The notes under the pieces: generated by a model
The model's input: the letters and a program-made list of their open reading frames with translations, nothing else
Told to the model about the DNA's origin: nothing
Databases searched by the model: none
Part shown: piece after piece, positions 1 through 7,402 of the stretch
Position numbering within the stretch: position 1 is the stretch's first letter
Layout of the letters: every line of letters starts with the position of its first letter
Made by a program: the position numbers and the translations under genes
Assembly: GCA_009724975.1 (NCBI GenBank)
Contig: SRXB01000065.1
Coordinates: 1 to 8,928, forward strand
Origin: a bacterium
Lineage (GTDB): Bacteria > Desulfobacterota > Deferrisomatia > Deferrisomatales > BM512
Direction of reading: 5' to 3'
Length of the DNA: 8,928 nucleotides

Positions 1-33
1 GGAGAGGGCCGCGCAACCGAAACCGGAGAATAG
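1..33 (+). other. Leader of the first gene or possible 3' tip of an upstream CDS
   Basis: Frame 1 is open from the left edge to a TAG at 31-33, so this could be the last ten codons of an upstream gene ending three bases before the ATG at 36. Frame 2 is also open through here, and 33 bases are too few to show coding character. The stretch carries the ribosome binding site of the first gene (GGAGAA, 25-30). No promoter can be recognised in so short a piece, so whether the operon begins here or further left is unknown. Confidence 0.2.
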
Positions 34-35
34 TC

Positions 36-1190
36 ATGGCGCTTTCTTTCGACCTGAACGACGAGCAGAAAATTCTTCGCCAGAGCGTACGCGAATTCGC
101 GGAAAAAGAGATACGCCCGGTCGCCCGGGAGCTCGATGAAAAAGAGGAATTCAGCTACGAGCTGACCAGGAAAATGGCCAGCATGGGTCTTTTCGGAGTC
201 TTCGTAGATCCGGAATACGGCGGCTGCGGCCTCGACTATGTTTCCTACATAATAGCCGTCGAGGAGATAGCGCGGGTGGACGGCTCCCAGGCGGCCACGG
301 TCGCGGCGGGCAATTCGCTCGGCATAGGCCCGATTTACTATTTCGGCAGCGAGGAGCAAAAGAAGAGGTGGCTCCCCGACCTTTGCGCCGGCAAAACCCT
401 TGCGGGCTTCGGCCTTACGGAGCCGCAGGCCGGTTCGGACGCCGGTTCCTCCAAGACCCGCGCCGATCTGGACGGCACCGACTGGGTTCTAAACGGCAGC
501 AAGATATTCATTACAAATGCGGCGAACGATATGAGCGGCGTCATCGTGGTTCAGGCCGTCACCGGCAAGAAGAGCGACGGGCGCAATGAAATCTCATGCT
601 TTCTCGTGCCCGCCGACGCCAAGGGCCTCACCAAAAAAGTGATGCACGGCAAGATGATGTGGCGCTCCTCCAACACCGCCGAGCTCTACTTCGACGACCT
701 GCGCCTTCCCGCCGACGCCATTTTGGGCAAGCGCGGCGACGGCTTCAGGCAGATGCTCCAGACCCTCGACGGCGGAAGGCTCTCCATAGGGGCGATGGGG
801 CTTGGCGGCGCGCAGGGAGCTTTCGAGCTTGCGCTCAACTACTCGCAGGAGCGCAAGCAGTTCGGCCAGAGCCTTTTCAATTTCCAGGCCACCCAGTTCA
901 AGCTCGCGGACATGGCGATGGAGATAGAGGCGGCGCGCCTTCTCCTTTACAAGGCCTGCTGGCTGAAAGACAACCACCGCCCGTTCGGCCAGGTCGCCGC
1001 GATGGCCAAGCTATACTGCTCCGAGGTAATGGGCAGGGTGGCCGACGAGGCCGTGCAGATTCACGGCGGCTACGGCCTGATGCGGGAATACGACGTGGAA
1101 AGGTTCTTCAGGGATCAAAAGCTCCTCACCATCGGCGAGGGGACGAGCGAGGTCCAGCGCATAGTCATCGCCCGCCACCTTTTGAGCTAG
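36..1190 (+). CDS. Acyl-CoA dehydrogenase, SCAD/butyryl-type; probable isovaleryl-CoA or related branched-chain substrate
   Basis: FAD-dependent alpha,beta-dehydrogenation of a short acyl-CoA in the cytoplasm, with electrons passing to electron-transfer flavoprotein (family knowledge). The 384 residues are the full family length. Seen: acyl-CoA dehydrogenase signature 1 (FGLTEPQAGSD, 125-135), the FAD-contacting RKQFGQ segment (273-278), signature 2 (QIHGGYGLMREY, 341-352), and IGEGTSEVQR near the C-terminus with the putative catalytic base Glu368. That glutamate is at the short-chain dehydrogenase position. At the position where human isovaleryl-CoA dehydrogenase has its base (Glu254) there is Gly247. 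At the position of the glutarate-binding Arg94 of glutaryl-CoA dehydrogenase there is Ala86. The start is supported by GGAGAA five bases upstream. It is followed 28 bases later by a carboxyltransferase and lies in a leucine-type operon, which suggests isovaleryl-CoA as substrate (inference). Family assignment is secure; substrate is not. Confidence 0.93.
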   Translation: MALSFDLNDEQKILRQSVREFAEKEIRPVARELDEKEEFSYELTRKMASMGLFGVFVDPEYGGCGLDYVSYIIAVEEIARVDGSQAATVAAGNSLGIGPIYYFGSEEQKKRWLPDLCAGKTLAGFGLTEPQAGSDAGSSKTRADLDGTDWVLNGSKIFITNAANDMSGVIVVQAVTGKKSDGRNEISCFLVPADAKGLTKKVMHGKMMWRSSNTAELYFDDLRLPADAILGKRGDGFRQMLQTLDGGRLSIGAMGLGGAQGAFELALNYSQERKQFGQSLFNFQATQFKLADMAMEIEAARLLLYKACWLKDNHRPFGQVAAMAKLYCSEVMGRVADEAVQIHGGYGLMREYDVERFFRDQKLLTIGEGTSEVQRIVIARHLLS

Positions 1191-1218
1191 GGACTCTTTT
1201 GCTTCGGGAGGAGTCGCG

Positions 1219-2952
1219 ATGAGGCCGTATTTTGATAACATGCCCGTCTTCGGGAAGCCGCTCAGCGAACGGCAGTTCGCCGATACGGCCCAGAATGCCG
1301 AGCAGGTGGCGGCTGCGGAAGAGGAAATCTCCCGCGCGGCCGAAAAAGTGAAAAACGCCGGAGTTCCGGTTAAAAAGCTCAATGAACGCGGTCAGTTGAG
1401 CGCGTGGCAGCGCATCGAAAAGCTGGTGGAGCCGGGGAGCTGGCTTCCCTTGAATTCCCTTTACGACCCTTTCGACAACGAAGAGGGGTCGGTCGGCCTG
1501 GTAACTGGCCTTTGCAAGATATCGGGCCGGTGGGCGGTGCTTTGCGCCTTCGACAACAAAGTGCTCGCCGGAGCCTGGATATCGGGGCAGGACGCAAAAG
1601 CGCTTCGCGCCACCGAAATCGCGCAGAGGCTTCGCATACCGCTCATATGGCTGGTCAACTGCAGCGGAGTGAAGCTGCCGGACCAGCACCGTCTTTACGC
1701 GGGCAGGCGTTGCGGCGGCGCCACCTTTTTCCGCCATGCCGAGCTCCAGCAAAAAGGGGTTCCGGTCTTCTCGGCGATTTTCGGCACCAATCCGGCGGGG
1801 GGCGGCTACACCTGCATAAGCCCGACCCTTCTTCTTGCGCACAAAGACGCCAACATGGCGGTTGGCGGCGGCGGAATAGTCCGCGGGATGAGCCCCGGCG
1901 GCGGGTTCAACGAGGCGAACTGCGAGGCTTTGATCGAGGCCACCCGCCGCTTTAGGGATGTTCCCCCCGGCAGGGCCGAAATCCATTATGACTCGACCGG
2001 TTTTTTCAGGCACATCTACGAAACCGAGCAGGGCGTCCTGGACGGCGTCAAAAAATATATGCAGGGCATGCCCGCCTACGACCCCGCTTTTTTCCGCGTC
2101 GCCGCGCCGGCAAGGCCCGCCCTTGACGGGGGGGAGCTTCCCCGCATAGTCCCGATGAACCAGAAGAGGACCTATTCCTTCGGGGATGTCCTCTCGCGCC
2201 TGGTGGACGGCAGCGAGCACATGGAGTTCAGGCCCGGCTACGGCCCCGACGTCTATTGCGGCCTGGTGAGGATAGACGGATTCCTGGTTGGGGCGATAGG
2301 CAACAACCAGGGGTTTTTGGGCGCCGGATATCCGGAGTATTCCGAAAACCCCGGCATAGGGGGAAAGCTCTACCGCCAGGGGCTCATAAAAATGAACGAG
2401 TTCGTGACCCTTTGCGGGCGCGACAGAATACCAATCGTCTGGCTTCAGGACGCCACCGGCATAGACGTTGGCGACGAGGCGGAAAAGGCCGAGCTTTTGG
2501 GCATAGGCCAGTCGCTAATCTATTCCATAGAGCAGACCGGCGTTCCCCACATGCTCCTGGTACTGCGCAAAGGGACCGCCGCGGCACACTACGTGATGGG
2601 CGGCCCGGTTGCCAACAACCACAACGCCTTCACGATAGGTACCGTTGCGACCGAGATATACGTCATGCACGGCGAGACCGCCGCCGTGGCCAGCTACGCC
2701 CGCAGGCTTGTCAAGGAGCGCGACAGCGGCAACGACATCGCGCCCGTCGTGGAAAAAATGAACGAACTGGTGAAGTCCTACCATGACCATTCGCGGCCGG
2801 AATATTGCGCCAAAAAGGGATTTGTCGACGAAATAGTCAAATTCGACGACATAAGGAAATACCTCGAAGCGTTCGCCGGAGCCGCCTACCAGAATCCGTC
2901 CTCCATTTGCGCGCACCACCAGATGATACTTCCCAGGATTATCCGGGGATAA
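1219..2952 (+). CDS. gcdA: Acyl-CoA carboxyltransferase, glutaconyl-CoA decarboxylase alpha subunit (GcdA) family
   Basis: Members move CO2 between an enoyl-CoA acid and biotin. In the classic anaerobic enzyme, GcdA transfers the carboxyl of glutaconyl-CoA to biotin on GcdC, and the membrane subunit GcdB uses the decarboxylation to pump Na+. The 577 residues are close to the recalled 587 of the Acidaminococcus fermentans subunit, and match its remembered sequence along the whole length: LVEPGSW (69-75), NCSGVK (147-152), GTNPAGGGY (189-197), IGGKLYRQGL (380-389), KMNEFVTLC (391-399), DATGIDVG (411-418), GTAAAHYV (452-459) and HHQMILPR (566-573). Both crotonase-fold halves with their glycine-rich oxyanion loops are present. 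The start is fixed by GGGAGGAG (1206-1213), five bases before ATG. No GcdB, GcdC or GcdD gene is in the window. In this operon its substrate may be 3-methylglutaconyl-CoA rather than glutaconyl-CoA (inference). The family call is firm; substrate and direction are open. Confidence 0.9.
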   Translation: MRPYFDNMPVFGKPLSERQFADTAQNAEQVAAAEEEISRAAEKVKNAGVPVKKLNERGQLSAWQRIEKLVEPGSWLPLNSLYDPFDNEEGSVGLVTGLCKISGRWAVLCAFDNKVLAGAWISGQDAKALRATEIAQRLRIPLIWLVNCSGVKLPDQHRLYAGRRCGGATFFRHAELQQKGVPVFSAIFGTNPAGGGYTCISPTLLLAHKDANMAVGGGGIVRGMSPGGGFNEANCEALIEATRRFRDVPPGRAEIHYDSTGFFRHIYETEQGVLDGVKKYMQGMPAYDPAFFRVAAPARPALDGGELPRIVPMNQKRTYSFGDVLSRLVDGSEHMEFRPGYGPDVYCGLVRIDGFLVGAIGNNQGFLGAGYPEYSENPGIGGKLYRQGLIKMNEFVTLCGRDRIPIVWLQDATGIDVGDEAEKAELLGIGQSLIYSIEQTGVPHMLLVLRKGTAAAHYVMGGPVANNHNAFTIGTVATEIYVMHGETAAVASYARRLVKERDSGNDIAPVVEKMNELVKSYHDHSRPEYCAKKGFVDEIVKFDDIRKYLEAFAGAAYQNPSSICAHHQMILPRIIRG

Positions 2953-2970
2953 TGGTTTAAGAGGGAAAAA

Positions 2971-4920
<1,950 letters not shown>

Positions 4921-4926
4921 AGGAGA
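4921..4926 (+). promoter_or_regulatory. Ribosome binding site deciding the GTG start at 4932
   Basis: AGGAGA begins on the base after the TAA stop of the acetoacetyl-CoA synthetase gene and lies five bases before GTG. No in-frame ATG nearby would serve better, and the protein then begins exactly where crotonase-family proteins usually begin. The very short 11-base gap implies that the two genes share one mRNA and may be translationally coupled. Confidence 0.75.
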
Positions 4927-4931
4927 AGCAA

Positions 4932-5714
4932 GTGTCTGATTCCACAGTCCTTTGTGAAAAAAGCGGCGGCGTCTGGACGATAACGCTAAATCGGCCCGAC
5001 GCGATGAATTCCCTCTCCGTGGCGATGCTCGCCGAGCTGGGAAAGATTCTGGAGGAGATACGTTTCGACTCCGAGGCCCGTTGCGTAATCCTGACCGGAG
5101 CGGGAGAAAAGGCCTTTTGCGCCGGAGCAGACCTGAAGGAGCGCGCCGGCATGACGCACGACCAGGTCCGCAGGACAGTCGCCTCGATACGAAAGACGAT
5201 GGACATGGTCGAAGACCTTCCGGTACCCACAATAGCCGCCGTCAACGGCGTGGCGCTCGGAGGCGGCACCGAGCTTGCCCTTGCCTGTGACATGCGCATC
5301 GTCGCCGAAGGGGCGCTCATGGGGCTTACCGAGACCAGCCTTGCGATAATACCCGGGGCGGGCGGTACCCAGAGGCTTCCGCGCATCATAGGCAAGGCTA
5401 AAGCAAAAGAGCTAATTTTCACCGCGCGCAGGATAGGCGCCGCCGAGGTCCTTTCGATCGGCCTAGCCAACAGCGTCTGTGAGCGCGCCGAACTTTTGGC
5501 CAAGGCCCTTGGTTTGGCCGAGGCAATAAGCCAGAACGGCCCCCTGGCCCTGCGCGCCGCCAAGCGCGCCATCGACAAAGGGATGGAAATGGATCTGGCC
5601 AGCGGCCTGGCCTTCGAGTCCACCTGCTACGAGACGATTTTGGGCACCGAAGACAGGGTGGAAGGGCTGACGGCTTTTCGGGAAAAGAGAAAACCCGCTT
5701 ACAAAGGCAAATAA
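4932..5714 (+). CDS. liuC: 3-methylglutaconyl-CoA hydratase, AUH/LiuC-type enoyl-CoA hydratase
   Basis: Crotonase-fold hydratase that would add water to 3-methylglutaconyl-CoA to give HMG-CoA, the step between the carboxylase and the lyase of leucine breakdown. The 260 residues are full length. Seen: AFCAGADLKERAGM (61-74), whose ADLKERA string resembles human AUH; the oxyanion-hole region ALGGGTELALACD (108-120) with Glu114; and GLTETSLAIIPGAGGTQRLPR (131-151) with Glu134, the two glutamates expected for hydration. KELIFTAR (159-166) and a C-terminal ending in EKRKPAYKGK also agree with remembered AUH. Start is GTG, supported by AGGAGA five bases upstream. A generic short-chain enoyl-CoA hydratase is the alternative, but the AUH-like motifs and the neighbouring lyase and carboxylase genes favour the specific call. 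Confidence 0.88.
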   Translation: MSDSTVLCEKSGGVWTITLNRPDAMNSLSVAMLAELGKILEEIRFDSEARCVILTGAGEKAFCAGADLKERAGMTHDQVRRTVASIRKTMDMVEDLPVPTIAAVNGVALGGGTELALACDMRIVAEGALMGLTETSLAIIPGAGGTQRLPRIIGKAKAKELIFTARRIGAAEVLSIGLANSVCERAELLAKALGLAEAISQNGPLALRAAKRAIDKGMEMDLASGLAFESTCYETILGTEDRVEGLTAFREKRKPAYKGK

Positions 5715-5743
5715 AATACAAAAAATAGAGGAGAAATTTCGAT
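5715..5743 (+). promoter_or_regulatory. A/T-rich intergenic leader with strong ribosome binding site
   Basis: These 29 bases are strikingly A/T-rich against a GC-rich background and carry GAGGAGA (5728-5734) nine bases before the ATG at 5744. The composition probably keeps the translation start unstructured. No convincing -35/-10 pair or hairpin is visible, so an internal promoter is not claimed. Confidence 0.45.
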
Positions 5744-6757
5744 ATGTGCACCGATTTCAGACTTCACAAAGCCGATCTTCCCGCAAAAGTAGTCATTGGC
5801 GAATGCTGGCCGCGCGACGGCCTGCAAAACGAGGCGAAAATAGTCTCCACCGAAGACAAGGTGGAGATAATCACCCGCATGGTCGAAGCCGGATGCAGAA
5901 AGTTCGAGGCGACCAGCTTCGCCCACCCCAAGATACTGCCCCAGTTCGGCGACGCCGAAGAGGTTCTAAGGCGCATCCCGAGAATGCCCGGCCTTGAGTA
6001 CCGAGGCATCTGCACCACGGTAAAGGCGGTTGAGAGGGCGATAAGGTCAAAGGAAGAAGGTTTTGGAGTGGACGAGATCGCCATGGTCATCTCCACGAGC
6101 GAACCCCACAACAAGGCCAATGTCGGCATGACCCACGACGAGAACAAGAAGGTTATCGAGCAGATGGTGAAGATGTCGCTCGACAGCGGCCACAAGGTCT
6201 TCGGCTGGGCTCTCACCTCCTTCGGCTGCCCGATAAGGGGTGATGTCGACCCCGCCGAAGCCATAGCCTTCGGCAAGTGGTGGAAAGAGATAGGAGCCAC
6301 GATAATCGGCTTCGGCGATACGACCGGCTCGGCCAACCCGATGCAGGTAAGCCGATTCTACGAGCAGGTCCTCTCCGAGGGCTTCAGCACCGAGGAGGTG
6401 GTGGTTCACTTCCACGACACCCGAGGCTGGGGCGTTGCGAACTCTCTCGTGGCCCTCACCTTCGGCTTCACACACTTTGATACCTCCATCGGCGCGATAG
6501 GCGGCCAGCCCAAGACGGGCGCGGCGGACTACCACACCGGCTACGCGGGCAACACCTGCACTGAAGACCTGGTCGGCATGTTCGAGGAGATGGGGGTCGG
6601 CACTGGAATAGACCTCCACAAAATGATGGCTGCGGGCAAGCGCGCCGAAGCGATTCTCGGGCGCAAGCTCCGCTCCAATTTTGTCGACGCGGGGCCCGTT
6701 CCCCACCACGGAATAGTTTACGACAAGCAAAAAGGCATAATCGAAAAGAACGACTGA
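5744..6757 (+). CDS. HMG-CoA lyase-like DRE-TIM metallolyase with altered catalytic loop
   Basis: By family and place in the operon it should cleave HMG-CoA to acetyl-CoA and acetoacetate in the cytoplasm. The 337 residues form a TIM barrel of the HMG-CoA lyase/isopropylmalate synthase group. Seen: WPRDGLQNE (22-30) with Arg24 and metal-ligand Asp25; KFEATSF (53-59) with Glu55; the metal-binding HFHDT pair His222 and His224; Asn270 in the GN motif; and CTEDLV (272-277). Odd: the family's loop GGCP, whose cysteine (human Cys266) is catalytic, reads GGQP here (Gln255), and the stretch from GG to GN is about six residues longer than in the human enzyme. Cys272 lies just after Asn270, where the human protein has Ala. 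This may be a divergent HMG-CoA lyase using another residue, or a lyase for a related 3-hydroxyacyl-CoA. The start follows GAGGAG (5728-5733); the gap to the hydratase is 29 bases. Confidence 0.82.
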   Translation: MCTDFRLHKADLPAKVVIGECWPRDGLQNEAKIVSTEDKVEIITRMVEAGCRKFEATSFAHPKILPQFGDAEEVLRRIPRMPGLEYRGICTTVKAVERAIRSKEEGFGVDEIAMVISTSEPHNKANVGMTHDENKKVIEQMVKMSLDSGHKVFGWALTSFGCPIRGDVDPAEAIAFGKWWKEIGATIIGFGDTTGSANPMQVSRFYEQVLSEGFSTEEVVVHFHDTRGWGVANSLVALTFGFTHFDTSIGAIGGQPKTGAADYHTGYAGNTCTEDLVGMFEEMGVGTGIDLHKMMAAGKRAEAILGRKLRSNFVDAGPVPHHGIVYDKQKGIIEKND

Positions 6758-6790
6758 GAGCGGATTCATCAATCGGCTTTAGGGCGACAC

Positions 6791-6797
6791 AGAGGAG
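6791..6797 (+). promoter_or_regulatory. Ribosome binding site deciding the start of the regulator gene
   Basis: AGAGGAG lies eight bases before the ATG at 6806. A second in-frame ATG at 6812 would sit 14 bases away, so the first is preferred. The 48-base gap (6758-6805) around it is the longest in the window and shows no clear hairpin, operator or promoter by eye. Confidence 0.65.
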
Positions 6798-6805
6798 TTA
6801 AAGAC

Positions 6806-7384
6806 ATGGATATGGCAAAACGCATAGCCAAAATGCGCAAGGCCCAGGACCTGACCATTGAGCAGCTGGCTCGGCTGACCTCGCTTCCCGCCGATTACCT
6901 AAAGGCGGTTGAGGGAGGGGAGATTACTCCGTCGATAGGGGCGGTTATCTCCATCTCCCGTGCTCTGGGGACCAAAATGGGGCAGATTTTGCACGAGGGC
7001 GGACGGACCCAGGGGATTTTCAGCATTCTCCAGGCCGACAAAGTCAAGGAAACCGAGCGCGAAACGGACGATGACCAGAGAAGGGGCAGGGGGCAGGGGT
7101 ACTCCTACAGCAGCCTTCTCATTCCGGAGGTTCGCGGGCAGGCGATGGAGCCTTTCCTCATCTCCTTCGACCCCTCGGCGGCGGACACCGTCGAGGAGAC
7201 CGCGCACGAGGGCGAGGAGTTCATCTACGTCCTTTCCGGCGTCCTTGAGGTGATTTACGAGGGCAAGAGCAGCACCCTCAAAAAGGGAGACAGCCTCTAC
7301 ATAGATTCGTCGCGGCCCCATGCGCTTCGGGCTGTGGGCAACAAGCCCCCGCAAGTGCTGGCCGTGGTCTATGCCAGATCCTGA
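6806..7384 (+). CDS. XRE-family transcriptional regulator with C-terminal cupin sensor domain
   Basis: Probable DNA-binding regulator of this operon (inference from position). The 192 residues are the normal size for the HTH-cupin class. Residues about 5-62 form an XRE/Cro helix-turn-helix (IAKMRKAQDLTIEQLARLTS, then YLKAVEGGEITPSI, ending ALGTKMGQIL). A charged linker (about 77-97, rich in Glu, Asp and Arg) follows. Residues about 110-190 are a cupin_2 barrel: motif 1 HEGEEFIYVLSG (134-145) with His134 and Glu138, and motif 2 GDSLYIDSSRPH (161-172) with His172. The second His of the classical cupin HxH pair is Gly136, as is common in this regulator class. The ligand is unknown; an acyl-CoA, organic acid or metal is possible. 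It is unusual in lying inside the operon, 48 bases after the lyase and 18 before the carboxylase gene, which would make it self-regulated if co-transcribed. Confidence 0.88.
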   Translation: MDMAKRIAKMRKAQDLTIEQLARLTSLPADYLKAVEGGEITPSIGAVISISRALGTKMGQILHEGGRTQGIFSILQADKVKETERETDDDQRRGRGQGYSYSSLLIPEVRGQAMEPFLISFDPSAADTVEETAHEGEEFIYVLSGVLEVIYEGKSSTLKKGDSLYIDSSRPHALRAVGNKPPQVLAVVYARS

Positions 7385-7388
7385 GAAT

Positions 7389-7394
7389 AGGGGA
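7389..7394 (+). promoter_or_regulatory. Ribosome binding site deciding the GTG start at 7403
   Basis: AGGGGA lies eight bases before GTG at 7403 and just after the TGA of the regulator gene (7382-7384). No ATG occurs in this frame near the expected N-terminus; the first in-frame ATG is near residue 81, well inside the conserved region, so GTG is the natural start. Confidence 0.65.
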
Positions 7395-7402
7395 AGTTTG
7401 AA

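Noticed and set aside
1165..2220. Long minus-strand open frame (351 codons) opposite the GcdA-like gene
   Set aside because: It is antisense to a strongly conserved gene, resembles no family I know, and is the kind of frame that GC-rich codon bias produces. Other long minus-strand frames (594-977, 4612-5232, 4892-5623, 6047-6772, 6899-7546, 8219-8872) were rejected for the same reason.
36..2952. Reading the first two genes as a glutaryl-CoA to crotonyl-CoA module (non-decarboxylating glutaryl-CoA dehydrogenase plus glutaconyl-CoA decarboxylase)
   Set aside because: Tempting from gene order, but the dehydrogenase has Ala86 where glutaryl-CoA dehydrogenase has its carboxylate-binding Arg94, and all later genes belong to the leucine route. 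Kept only as an alternative.
6494..6571. Treating the lyase gene as a broken pseudogene because the catalytic cysteine is missing
   Set aside because: The frame is intact at full length with all metal and Arg residues kept and a good ribosome binding site. The loop change is an in-frame, well-ordered difference and not decay.
6758..6805. Possible internal promoter or terminator between the lyase and regulator genes
   Set aside because: No inverted repeat with a T-run and no convincing -35/-10 pair could be seen in the 48 bases; only the ribosome binding site is supported.
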